From NCBI RefSeq assembly GCF_038150125.1, contig NZ_JBBVMF010000002.1, positions 1 through 64,000 of the forward strand: 64,000 bases of DNA. The letters run 5' to 3'. The notes under the pieces are model-generated. The model was given only the letters and a program-made list of their open reading frames with translations. It was not told the origin of the DNA and did no database searches. A program made the position numbers and the translations under genes. Of this stretch, positions 17,620-26,877 are shown piece by piece (within the stretch, counting starts at the first letter, position 1; each line of letters begins with the position of its first letter). This DNA comes from SW132 sp038150125 (GTDB taxonomy: Bacteria > Bacteroidota > Rhodothermia > Balneolales > Balneolaceae).

Positions 17620-18761
17620 CTTACTTTACCTTTGGGGAAGGTTATTCTGGCGTTTATCAAAGCCAAGTAATAGAGGTGTGTGAATATTTAAATCAATTAA
17701 CAGATGTAAATATTCGCCTTATTTCTTTTGTTTCAATCAGAAATTTTTTTGCGAACCGCAAAAAGATAAAAGAAAATTATACGTACTCTATTGTCATACC
17801 GATGCTACCTAAGGCGTCTACATGGAAACTAAACTTACCAATTCTGGTAATTCTTTCAATTTTCCTGAAAGAAAAAAAATTTATCTGTAGAAATGTAAAA
17901 GCCACAGTACTGGTTCTCTATATGAAAAAAATTGGATGGGCAAAAATAGTATGTATGGATGGCAGGGGTGCCTATGCAGCTGAACAAACAGAGTATCTGA
18001 ATAAAGAAAAAACAAACACTGAATTATATTCCTATTTAGAAAAAAAAGCTGTTCTCGGTTCAGATTTCAGGATTGCGGTTTCAACGCAATTGGTTCGATA
18101 CTGGAAAAAAAATTACTCTTATCAAGGAGATGACCACGTTATCATTCCTTGTACGGTAAAAGCAAATGACACAACAAAAGCGTTTTCTAATGAAAAGTGT
18201 GTAAGGGCAAAAAAAGATTTAGGATTTTCGAACAGTGATATTCTGATGGTTTATTCAGGTTCGTTAGCTGAATGGCAGTCATTTGATTTGCTGAATAGTT
18301 TTCTTGAAAAGATGCTTAGAAATAATAGCCATAGTGGGATTCTTTTTTTAAGTAAGAATCATGAAACAATAGAAAAATTGACTCGAGAATTTCCCAGACA
18401 AGTGGCCAGGCGATGGGTAGAACCTGATGAAGTATACGACTATTTATCGGTGTGTGATTATGGTTTATTAATAAGAGAAGAAAGTATTACTAATCGAGTT
18501 GCGGCTCCAACCAAGTTTGCAGAATACTTATTAGCAGGTTTATCAATAGTTATTAGTGAAAGTATTGGTGACTATTCGGATTTTGTTCGAATTAATAAAT
18601 GCGGATATGCAGTGAAAAAATTGGATGAATTAGATTTTAAACTTGATACATTAACCCAAAAAAAGAAAGATAAAAATCAACAATTGGCAAAAAATTATTT
18701 CACTAAAAAATCAAAAATAAATACGGAAAAGTATAAAATATTAATAAAAATGTTAGCATAG
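17616..18761 (+). CDS. GT4-like glycosyltransferase
   Basis: A 381-residue protein. The N-terminus (TYFTFGEGYSGVYQSQV) is unusual, but the C-terminal half has LGFSNSDILMVYSGSLAEWQ and PTKFAEYLLAGLSIVISE, which matches the GT4 variant with PTKxxEYLA in place of the usual Ex7E motif. The start overlaps the stop of the upstream remnant. The next gene starts 5 bases downstream. Donor sugar unknown. Confidence 0.7.
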   Translation: MTYFTFGEGYSGVYQSQVIEVCEYLNQLTDVNIRLISFVSIRNFFANRKKIKENYTYSIVIPMLPKASTWKLNLPILVILSIFLKEKKFICRNVKATVLVLYMKKIGWAKIVCMDGRGAYAAEQTEYLNKEKTNTELYSYLEKKAVLGSDFRIAVSTQLVRYWKKNYSYQGDDHVIIPCTVKANDTTKAFSNEKCVRAKKDLGFSNSDILMVYSGSLAEWQSFDLLNSFLEKMLRNNSHSGILFLSKNHETIEKLTREFPRQVARRWVEPDEVYDYLSVCDYGLLIREESITNRVAAPTKFAEYLLAGLSIVISESIGDYSDFVRINKCGYAVKKLDELDFKLDTLTQKKKDKNQQLAKNYFTKKSKINTEKYKILIKMLA

Positions 18762-18766
18762 CTTGC

Positions 18767-19906
18767 ATGAAAATCCTCATATTTACAGACGGCATTTACC
18801 CCTACACCATAGGCGGTATGCAAAAGCACTCCTACTACCTGGGGAAGTTTTTAGCACGGCTTGGTGTGGACATAGATATCATCATTCCCAGGCAAAAAAA
18901 AAATCCGGAGAAAAGGGCAGAGAATTTTCTTACTGACATAGAGATGAAACACATTTCATTTATTGAAGTGGACTTTCCCAGGGCCCGCTACTTTCCCGGC
19001 CACTATGTTTATGATAGTTATCGGTATTCAGAAAATATTTTGCAGAAAACTGAAGGTACGCTTACCGACTACGACTATATATACTCACAAGGTTATACCG
19101 CCTGGGCGCTACTAAAAAAAAGAAAGAATAACCGTCCACCCATCGGCGTAAACTTTCATGGAGTGGAAATGTATCAGCCATCCGACGGATTTAGATCTCA
19201 CCTGAAAAAACTCCTGCTTCGGCCACCCGCTAAGTATTGTTTGAAAAATGCGGATGTTGTCTACTCTCTCGGTGGAAAGCTAACAGAACTTTTAAATCGG
19301 GTAACAGGAAAAGATCATATCGTTGAGACATCCATTGGAATTGAAGGCAATTGGCTGGACAATCCTAATTTTTCAACAACGGGAACCCGGCGGTTTGTTT
19401 TCGTGGGCAGGTATGAGAAGCGTAAAGGAATTGAACTTCTTAACAATGTGATTCAAAAGAATAAAGATGCTGATTTTACTTTTGAGTTTATTGGCCCAAT
19501 ACCAGATAACAAACAGGTTTCGCACCCAGCGGTAACCTACCATGGAGCGGTTTACGAAGAAGAGCGTATTATAGAGATTTTGGATCGGAGCGATGTACTT
19601 TTCTGTCCAAGTTACTCAGAAGGAATGCCTACTGTCATTCTTGAGGCGATGTCTCGTGGTCTTGCCGTGGCAGCAACGGATGTAGGAGCTGTCTCCTGCC
19701 TGGTTTCTGACAAAACAGGCTGGCTGATGGAGGCGGGTGACGTAGGTGAACTGAACGAGGTATTCCGGAAAGCAATTTTAATCAAGTCGGATGATTTAAT
19801 AGAGAAAAAAAAGAATGCTCACGAATTGATTAAATGCCGGTATACATGGGAAAAAGTGGCAAAAAGAAATTTAAATGTTATCAAAGAGTTATTGAATTCA
19901 AAATAA
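18767..19906 (+). CDS. GT4-family glycosyltransferase
   Basis: A 379-residue GT-B enzyme. The N-terminal glycine loop is YPYTIGGMQKHSYYLG, and the donor site SEGMPTVILEAMSRGLAVA holds E285 and E293. Its C-terminal ~80 residues have a decayed paralog at 20855-21116, so the gene or its neighbourhood was duplicated. Base composition is less AT-rich than that of the genes before it. Confidence 0.85.
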   Translation: MKILIFTDGIYPYTIGGMQKHSYYLGKFLARLGVDIDIIIPRQKKNPEKRAENFLTDIEMKHISFIEVDFPRARYFPGHYVYDSYRYSENILQKTEGTLTDYDYIYSQGYTAWALLKKRKNNRPPIGVNFHGVEMYQPSDGFRSHLKKLLLRPPAKYCLKNADVVYSLGGKLTELLNRVTGKDHIVETSIGIEGNWLDNPNFSTTGTRRFVFVGRYEKRKGIELLNNVIQKNKDADFTFEFIGPIPDNKQVSHPAVTYHGAVYEEERIIEILDRSDVLFCPSYSEGMPTVILEAMSRGLAVAATDVGAVSCLVSDKTGWLMEAGDVGELNEVFRKAILIKSDDLIEKKKNAHELIKCRYTWEKVAKRNLNVIKELLNSK

Positions 19907-19969
19907 TTTCTTAAAGATTCATTCTTGCTTAAAGTTATAAATAGTGTAATAAAGAAAGTTTTAAACTGC

Positions 19970-20713
19970 TCAACTGGTAGTGTTAGAATCAAAAGATTTA
20001 TCTTTCAATTTACCATAATGCTTTAACCCATCGGGGTGTACTATTCCAACCTGTGCCGGTATATAGGGTATTTCAAGAATGAGTGCTATTGCTAACCGGT
20101 GATTTCCTGCATGTGCAAAAATTGGGTTACCATTTCTGTCAATATGAAAGTAAATTCCATTATGTTCTAATCCATCTTCTGGAAAGCCAAGTTTGGAACT
20201 TGTCTTGAGATAATCGTCATCTTTTATCTCATTGAAGATAATGTCAAGCTTTCGATATCTGGCTTGAAGATCATTTAAAGTTCTTATGTTATCAATATAG
20301 TTTTCTCCGGATTCATAGCTCTCCTTAATTTCTTGAAAGGATTCGGTTTTGTTCCAAGGCACGCCATTGACCCAATGTTCAAAACAACTTTTTATCTTCG
20401 TGAGATTGTACAAATTTTCAGTGCGCTGATCCCAGTTGCCACTTCGAACAGTTCCGGAATAATTTCTGCCAAATGATCTATCTTCTCTTACCAACGTTGC
20501 TCTTGTACAATTTAAAGTTTTGATCCAAATTCTCTCCTTATGTTGAGGTGCAATTTTGCCGAAAAATAATCTGTTTAAGACATTTATTTTAAATTTTTGC
20601 TCGTAATAGCGCTGATATCGGTATTTGAAGATTTTAGCAATAGATATTTCCTTTATATTTAGTTTCATAATTCTCTTATAAATCGAAATAAAATCGTACC
20701 CCGAACACAGCAT
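19970..20713 (-). CDS. Uncharacterised protein with a ParB-like GNHRLAIA motif
   Basis: The only clearly real minus-strand gene inside the polysaccharide locus. It is 247 residues; a second start at 20668 (MKLNIKEIS) would give 232. The C-terminal third reads NPIFAHAGNHRLAIALILEI followed by IPAQVGIVH, which resembles the (D)GxHRLAxA segment of ParB/sulfiredoxin-like domains. The N-terminal part is rich in basic and aromatic residues and I do not recognise it. No signal peptide or membrane segment is seen. Function unknown. Confidence 0.6.
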   Translation of the reverse strand: MLCSGYDFISIYKRIMKLNIKEISIAKIFKYRYQRYYEQKFKINVLNRLFFGKIAPQHKERIWIKTLNCTRATLVREDRSFGRNYSGTVRSGNWDQRTENLYNLTKIKSCFEHWVNGVPWNKTESFQEIKESYESGENYIDNIRTLNDLQARYRKLDIIFNEIKDDDYLKTSSKLGFPEDGLEHNGIYFHIDRNGNPIFAHAGNHRLAIALILEIPYIPAQVGIVHPDGLKHYGKLKDKSFDSNTTS

Positions 20714-20854
20714 TTTTGGGCTTAATGTTATTAATGAAATTTAATTAAGCTTTCAATTAAAACATCCCCAACTTATGTTTTTGTGCACTAAAGTAATTTA
20801 CAAAAAAAACTATTGTTGACTGTAAGAGGGTATGCCCATTTAAATCCTTTAAGC

Positions 20855-21116
20855 GGTTTCACGCGGAGTTGCCGTATCTGCTAACGATGTAGGGGCTGTG
20901 TCGTGCCCAGCTTCTGACGAATACGGCTGGCTTGTGGAGGCAGGAAATTTGCATCAGTTAAACGACGTCTTTTTTAGAAGCGACATCTTTAAACTCTGAA
21001 GTGTTGCTCCAAAAAAGACGAAAGCTTATAAACTGATTAAAAGCCGTTACACATGGGAAAAAGTCGCAGCAATTAATCTTGTGGCGATTCACAACATGTT
21101 GTCTCAGGATCATTAA
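20855..21116 (+). pseudogene. C-terminal fragment of a GT4 glycosyltransferase
   Basis: The frame reads VSRGVAVSANDVGAVSCPAS, then YGWLVEAG, and, after a stop near residue 48, KLIKSRYTWEKVA. This aligns with the last ~85 residues of the intact enzyme at 18767-19906 (MSRGLAVAATDVGAVSC). The N-terminal ~290 residues are gone and the frame is broken, so it is a dead paralog fragment. Confidence 0.8.
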
Positions 21117-21248
21117 AGCATCAATTACAAAGAATTTTAGTTTTTTAACTCCTGTTGATGCAATCTAATGCAAACTTTGCTGAAACATGCACATATTAAA
21201 TGTTTAGCATTAAAATCTTTCAAAGGAATTACGAGCAAATACCGTTTC

Positions 21249-22553
21249 ATGATAAATCAGCTCTCAATCTCATTAAGAGAGAACATCTTTTTTTATTTCC
21301 TGGCTGTAACTTGGCTGGCTGTGGGTATTGCATTAGGAAATCTTGCTATACCGGTCATTACGTTATCTGTTCTGTATTTGCTACAAAAAGGGATGTACCT
21401 GGAACTTTTCTTTGGATTTCTATTTGTTCTTGCAATTGCTAATAGCAGGGAACCGGCACTTCAGTTCGCAAAACCTTTGAGAGAGATTTATATAGTGCTG
21501 TTGCTGGTACCTTTAGTTCTAAACTCAAGAATTCGAGTAAAGATCAATCTTCCGTACTATTTTTTTCCATTTTTTTTGGTTGGCTTGGGTACACTTTTTA
21601 TAAGTGTTGATCCGCAGTTGTCATTTCTGAAGCTCTTATCTTATTTCCTGATTCTTTTCATCGTTCCTGTATATGTGATGCACTTATATGAAACATTTGG
21701 TGATTATTTTCTCAAACAAATATTTTATTTCATAATAGTTATTCTTATTTCAGGATTTGTTATTCACCTCGTTAACTCGGAGTTAACTACTCTTTCGGGA
21801 AGATTCAGGGGGATCTTTGGCAATCCGAACGGGCTAAGCACCTATATTCTGTTGTCAGCTGTTTTCATGGAAATTACGAGACACTTTAAGCCTGACATTT
21901 TCACTAATTCTGAAAGATACTTTTTTTTGATAGTAGCCGCTGTTGCGTTATTAATGTCGGCATCAAGAACCGGGTTGTTTTCTCTTCTCTTATTTTACGT
22001 TCTTATATACCTGTTTAATTATTCAAGGGTTTTAGGCTTTTCTTCAGTCATAATTGCAGGATTTTCTTATCAGTTAATCTTTTCCTATTTGCCGGATATT
22101 GTTTATTTCTTAAATCTTGAGGATCATCTCAGAATAGATAGTTTGGAAGCTGCCGGTGGTCGAGTAGTTGCTTTCGAATTTGCATGGTATCATATACAAG
22201 ATAGCTTTTGGTTTGGGCATGGATTTGCCTATAACGAGTATATCTTTGGAAGATTTTATGATATGCTGAGTGCATTGGGACATCAGGGTGGAACACACAA
22301 TGCATATCTTTCAATGTGGCTGGACACAGGATTAATTGGGCTGTCATCCTTTGTTGGCGCCTGGGCTATACTTTTTTTGAAGGCGTCGAGGGTAAGTACA
22401 ATTGCACTTCCATTCGCGGTTGTGATTGCTTTTTCCAGCTTTTTTGAGTCTTGGCTGGCCTCCTCTTTAAACCACGTGACTATTTTAATGATTATGAATA
22501 TTTCACTCCTTTTAATACTTGGTTATTGTGCAAACGACAAAATTGATGAATAA
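21249..22553 (+). CDS. O-antigen polymerase/ligase family membrane protein (Wzy/WaaL-like)
   Basis: About 434 residues from the ATG at 21249 (an upstream in-frame ATG is at 21168) with ten or more hydrophobic segments. Family marks are GIFGNPNGLSTYILL, MSASRTGLFSLLL and a periplasmic loop with HQGGTHNAYLSMWLDTGLIG, the usual Wzy_C arrangement. It should polymerise or ligate lipid-linked glycan at the periplasmic face. Its place inside the polymer locus favours polymerase over ligase. It overlaps the next gene by 8 bases. Confidence 0.8.
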   Translation: MINQLSISLRENIFFYFLAVTWLAVGIALGNLAIPVITLSVLYLLQKGMYLELFFGFLFVLAIANSREPALQFAKPLREIYIVLLLVPLVLNSRIRVKINLPYYFFPFFLVGLGTLFISVDPQLSFLKLLSYFLILFIVPVYVMHLYETFGDYFLKQIFYFIIVILISGFVIHLVNSELTTLSGRFRGIFGNPNGLSTYILLSAVFMEITRHFKPDIFTNSERYFFLIVAAVALLMSASRTGLFSLLLFYVLIYLFNYSRVLGFSSVIIAGFSYQLIFSYLPDIVYFLNLEDHLRIDSLEAAGGRVVAFEFAWYHIQDSFWFGHGFAYNEYIFGRFYDMLSALGHQGGTHNAYLSMWLDTGLIGLSSFVGAWAILFLKASRVSTIALPFAVVIAFSSFFESWLASSLNHVTILMIMNISLLLILGYCANDKIDE

Positions 22554-23607
22554 AAAAAAATTCTTATACCTTTATTCTGAACTTGCTGATTATTTTGTTG
22601 CATGTATTCGCCATCTGGAAAAGAACTTTAACGTAGAAATTCACCTTGTCAGGTGGCCTGTAAATAGTGAGGCTCCATTTCAGTTTGAATTCCCCGAAAA
22701 TGTAACGGTCTATGAAAGAAGACGTCTGAGTAGCTCAGAGATGGTTGATTTAGCAAAGAAAATAGATCCGGATCTTATCTATTGTTGTGGGTGGATGGAT
22801 AAAGATTACCTGAGGATTTGCAAAATGTTTAAAAATAGAATTCCTGTCTTGGGAGGAATGGATAACCATTGGACCGGATCGTTTAAACAGCAGATTGCAA
22901 AAATATTGAGCCCATTTACAATTCAGAAATATTTCACCCATATGTTTGTTGCAGGGGCACCGCAAAGAGTGTACGCCAAAAAGCTTGGGTTTAATGACAC
23001 ACACATTTTAGAAGGGTACTATTCAGCAGACTTTTATAAGTTCAACAAGATTTATAAGCACTCTAAGGAAAATAAAGAGAGACAATTTCCCCATAAATTT
23101 CTTTATGTAGGGCGCTACATTGAGAAGAAAGGTATTAAAAATTTATGGAAAGCATTCATTGAGCTGAATAATGAAATGAATATGGATTGGGAGTTATGGA
23201 GTTGCGGAACCGGTGATCTTGAAAATCTAAAACCCACACATCATAAAATTATACATTTGGGCTTTTTACAGCCGGAAGATCTCGCTGAGATTGCGAAACA
23301 GACCGGTGTTTTTATACTTCCATCTCATTTTGAACCCTGGGGTGTTGTTGTTCATGAATTTGCCGCGGCGGGATTTCCTTTGATTTGTAGTGATAAAGTG
23401 GGATCTGCGCATAAATTCTTGAAAAATGAAGAAAATGGATTCACCTTTAGTTCAGGAAACTCAAAGGAATTAAAAAAAGCTATGAAAAAAATTATTCTAA
23501 CGTCAGACTCTGAACTTTCTCAAATGGGAAAAAAAAGTGTGGAATATGCTTCATTGATTACTCCAGAAACCTGGAGTAAGAATCAAATTGATCTTATTGA
23601 TTCATGA
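22546..23607 (+). CDS. GT4-family glycosyltransferase
   Basis: A 353-residue GT-B-type enzyme from the ATG at 22546, which overlaps the end of the polymerase gene. An in-frame ATG at 22519 lies deeper in that gene. Motifs are KFLYVGRYIEKKGI and the donor site FEPWGVVVHEFAAAGFPLI. It is probably co-translated with the polymerase. Substrate unknown. Confidence 0.82.
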   Translation: MNKKKFLYLYSELADYFVACIRHLEKNFNVEIHLVRWPVNSEAPFQFEFPENVTVYERRRLSSSEMVDLAKKIDPDLIYCCGWMDKDYLRICKMFKNRIPVLGGMDNHWTGSFKQQIAKILSPFTIQKYFTHMFVAGAPQRVYAKKLGFNDTHILEGYYSADFYKFNKIYKHSKENKERQFPHKFLYVGRYIEKKGIKNLWKAFIELNNEMNMDWELWSCGTGDLENLKPTHHKIIHLGFLQPEDLAEIAKQTGVFILPSHFEPWGVVVHEFAAAGFPLICSDKVGSAHKFLKNEENGFTFSSGNSKELKKAMKKIILTSDSELSQMGKKSVEYASLITPETWSKNQIDLIDS

Positions 23608-23678
23608 CTTTATACAGTAAACAGGATGGGTAAAACGAACTAAGTAAATGATAATACTATTCAAGAGGTAATCGATTA

Positions 23679-25553
23679 ATGTGTGGCATTAACGGAATTT
23701 TAGGGGAAGATAACAGTGATCTGCTTCACAAACAGATCTTTGCTATGAATGAATCGATATCTCATCGTGGCCCTGATGACTCAGGAATACTGCTGGATGG
23801 AGATCTTGGTTTGGGGCATCAGCGTTTATCAATTTTAGATCTCTCAGAGGCTGGACACCAACCCATGCTCAGTCGAGATAAACGCTACTCTATCGTATTT
23901 AATGGTGAAATCTATAATTATAAAGAGATAAAAGAACAGCTACCTGATTATAGGTTTAAATCAAAAACGGATACGGAAGTAATTTTAGCCTCATATATTA
24001 AATGGGGGAAAGAGTGTGTTGAGCGATTTAACGGAATGTTCGCTTTCGCCATTTGGGACAGTGATGAGAGAAATCTTTTTATCGCCCGGGACCGCATAGG
24101 AATCAAACCACTCTATTATTATAGGAGCGACAGTCTTTTTTTGTTTTCATCTGAACTGAGGGCACTGCTGAACAGTGGCCGTGTACCACGTAAGTTAAAC
24201 AAAAATGCAGTGGCAGATTATCTGCGCTATCAGACGGTTCATGCGCCTTATACGATGGTTGAAGATCTGTTTATGCTGATGCCCGGGCACAGCATGACCA
24301 TCAGTAGAAATAATATAGACATCAATCAATATTGGCACGCAGAAAAGTTTATCTCCGGAAGACCTGTGGGGAACTACGATCAGGTAAAAAAGAAAGTAAG
24401 AGATTTGCTTTTAGAGTCAGTAGAAAAACGATTAATAGCGGATGTACCTATCGGTGCATTTCTCTCAGGAGGGATCGATTCCAGTGCTATTGTAGGATTG
24501 ATGAGCGAGGTAAGTCCCGGGAATGTGAAAACATTTTCTGTTACTTTTGACGAAGGGGAGTTTGATGAAGCTGTGTACTCAAACATGGTTGCCGAAAAGT
24601 TTAAAACCGATCATACTGAAATCCGGCTAAAACCGGATAATTTTTTGGATCTTATTCCGGAGGCCCTCAATGCAATGGACCATCCAAGCGGTGATGGGCC
24701 AAACACATATATAGTTTCTAAGAAGACAAGAGAATCAGGGGTAACAGTCGCTTTGTCCGGGCTTGGAGGCGATGAATTATTTGGTGGGTACCCGGTGTTT
24801 TCTCACTCTTTAAAACTTGAAAAATTCAGATTGTTGGCAAATCTACCTCATACATCAAGGATGTTTTTTTCAAATCTTTTAAAAGCATCATCAATCAATA
24901 GAGCTCTAAATAAGGCTGCACGTGTTTTCGAAAAAGAAGACTTTGACATATCCCATTCATATCCTGTTTCAAGGGAGATTTTTACAGATTTAGAATTAGG
25001 AGATCTTATCAATAAAAACAACCATTATCATCAGTCTAATCGGGTAAAAGATATTGTTACATATTTGAATCCGATGTTAAACTCGAATGCACTGATCAGT
25101 AAAATTTCGATTGCAGAGATGCAAACGTACATGGTGAACACACTTTTGAGAGACACGGACCAGATGAGTATGGCGTCCGGGCTTGAAGTTCGCGTTCCTT
25201 TCTTAGATCACGATTTGATCCAATATGTTCTTTCATTATCTGATGGTATTAAAGTACCATCAACTCCTAAAAAATTGCTTACAGATGCATTGGGGGATCT
25301 GCTTCCCGATGAAGTTGTGTATAGAAAGAAAATGGGATTCAATTTACCCTGGGAGCACTGGATGAAAAACGAATTGCGAGAAAATATAATCAGTAATATT
25401 GACACATTAAAAGAAAATGAGTTTTTCCATGGAGAAACTGTAGAAAGATTAAAGACCGATTTTTTTGAAGAGAAGACAAACGTTCATTGGCTTAAATTAT
25501 GGCTGCTATTTGTACTGCAGGAATGGATGAATAAGAACAACGTTGAATTGTAA
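23679..25553 (+). CDS. asnB: Asparagine synthase (glutamine-hydrolysing)
   Basis: A 624-residue AsnB-type protein. Cys2 (MCGINGILG) is the glutaminase nucleophile after removal of methionine. SHRGPDDSG, FNGEIYNY and the ATP-pyrophosphatase loop SGGIDSSAI are intact. Such genes are common in surface-polysaccharide loci, where they may amidate uronic acids or other carboxylates on the glycan rather than make free asparagine; that specific role is inferred from position. It lies 72 bases after the preceding glycosyltransferase. Confidence 0.9.
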   Translation: MCGINGILGEDNSDLLHKQIFAMNESISHRGPDDSGILLDGDLGLGHQRLSILDLSEAGHQPMLSRDKRYSIVFNGEIYNYKEIKEQLPDYRFKSKTDTEVILASYIKWGKECVERFNGMFAFAIWDSDERNLFIARDRIGIKPLYYYRSDSLFLFSSELRALLNSGRVPRKLNKNAVADYLRYQTVHAPYTMVEDLFMLMPGHSMTISRNNIDINQYWHAEKFISGRPVGNYDQVKKKVRDLLLESVEKRLIADVPIGAFLSGGIDSSAIVGLMSEVSPGNVKTFSVTFDEGEFDEAVYSNMVAEKFKTDHTEIRLKPDNFLDLIPEALNAMDHPSGDGPNTYIVSKKTRESGVTVALSGLGGDELFGGYPVFSHSLKLEKFRLLANLPHTSRMFFSNLLKASSINRALNKAARVFEKEDFDISHSYPVSREIFTDLELGDLINKNNHYHQSNRVKDIVTYLNPMLNSNALISKISIAEMQTYMVNTLLRDTDQMSMASGLEVRVPFLDHDLIQYVLSLSDGIKVPSTPKKLLTDALGDLLPDEVVYRKKMGFNLPWEHWMKNELRENIISNIDTLKENEFFHGETVERLKTDFFEEKTNVHWLKLWLLFVLQEWMNKNNVEL

Positions 25554-25583
25554 TCTTATTTATAGGTCCATATTTGGGGTAAG

Positions 25584-26738
25584 ATGAAAAAAAATATATT
25601 AGTTTTTACTAAATATTATCTTCCGGCCTACAAGGCTGGCGGTCCCATAAGGTCAGTATCTAATATGATTGATTGGCTGTCTGATGATTATGAATTTAAG
25701 GTGATTTCATCAGACAGGGATCTTGGGGATGAATCACCCTTTGAAAACAAGGAGTTTAACTGTTGGTTAAGTGATGGAAAATCCCAAACATTTTATCTTT
25801 CGGGTAAAGGTAGTTGGAAAAAACTCGCAGACCTTGTTAGAGATGGTAAATATGATTTGATATATCTGAATAGTTTTTTTGATATCAAATATTCTATTTT
25901 TCCTCTAATAATAAATAGACTTTTCAAAAAAAAGCCGGTTTTGTTATCTCCTAGAGGAGAGTTCTCAAGTGGCGCCCTGGCAATAAAATCCCTTAAAAAA
26001 CAGGTTTTCTTAAAATTTATAAATAAAAGCGTACTGTTTGATGATATATACTGGGGTGTTACAAACGATTTGGAAAAGAATGATCTGATAAGTGCTCTAG
26101 ATATAAACCAAGATAAAATCTACACGCTGCCCAATCTTCCTTCGAGTAATATTCGGCCCCTATTCTTACCTAAAAAAAAACCCGCTAGCTTGAAGATTGC
26201 TTTTCTATCAAGAGTTTCACCGAAAAAAAATCTTAAGTACGTAATAGAAATATTGTCAAAAGTATCCAGCCATGATGTCGAATTGAATATGTATGGTGTT
26301 ATTGACGACAGGCACTACTGGGAAGAGGTCAAAAAGGAAATAAAAAACTTACCGAAAAATGTAAAGGCGATTTACAGAGGGACTGTCCGTCACGATAAGG
26401 TTTTTGAGACAATTGAAAAACATCATCTATTTTTTCTGCCAACGTTAGGTGAAAATTTTGGACATGCGATCTCTGAATCTCTATTGTCAGGCACGCCGGT
26501 GCTAATCAGCGATCAAACGCCCTGGAGAAATTTGGAGGAGAAAGGGCTGGGGCACGATCTCTCACTTTCTGATAGAAATGGTTATTTGAATATTATCACT
26601 AAGTATGCTGATATGAGTCAAGTTGAAATGAATCGGGTAAAAGAGGGAGTATACAGTGAAATTCGGAAAAAAAATGTTAAGTATGCTGTTGAACAGAGCC
26701 GAAGCGTACTTCAGAAAATATTAGAAGACGAAAGTTAA
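25584..26738 (+). CDS. GT4-family glycosyltransferase
   Basis: A 384-residue GT-B enzyme. The N-terminal loop KYYLPAYKAGGPIRSVSN is typical of a GT4 subgroup in exopolysaccharide clusters. IAFLSRVSPKKNL marks the start of the second domain, and GENFGHAISESLLSGTPVLI carries the donor-site glutamates. It starts 30 bases after asnB and is followed by a 139-base leader with paired hairpins before capE. Confidence 0.85.
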   Translation: MKKNILVFTKYYLPAYKAGGPIRSVSNMIDWLSDDYEFKVISSDRDLGDESPFENKEFNCWLSDGKSQTFYLSGKGSWKKLADLVRDGKYDLIYLNSFFDIKYSIFPLIINRLFKKKPVLLSPRGEFSSGALAIKSLKKQVFLKFINKSVLFDDIYWGVTNDLEKNDLISALDINQDKIYTLPNLPSSNIRPLFLPKKKPASLKIAFLSRVSPKKNLKYVIEILSKVSSHDVELNMYGVIDDRHYWEEVKKEIKNLPKNVKAIYRGTVRHDKVFETIEKHHLFFLPTLGENFGHAISESLLSGTPVLISDQTPWRNLEEKGLGHDLSLSDRNGYLNIITKYADMSQVEMNRVKEGVYSEIRKKNVKYAVEQSRSVLQKILEDES

Positions 26739-26771
26739 GAGCTCTTAGAAATTAGAATTATTTAAAAGTGT

Positions 26772-26823
26772 GGTTTTACAAAACCATTTATGATATAATG
26801 ATTTTGATTTATCATAAATGGTT
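26772..26823 (+). promoter_or_regulatory. Overlapping alternative hairpins ahead of capE
   Basis: A perfect 13-bp inverted repeat, AACCATTTATGAT (26782-26794) with ATCATAAATGGTT (26811-26823), could form a hairpin with a 16-base loop. Its left arm overlaps a second small hairpin, GGTTTT (26772-26777) with AAAACC (26780-26785). The two cannot form together, as in attenuators. It lies 55 bases ahead of capE. The symmetry could instead be an operator; the sequence does not decide. Confidence 0.4.
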
Positions 26824-26877
26824 GAACTAATATTAGACAAAAATTTTTGGCTTTAGGGTTCCAAGAAAGAGGATACT

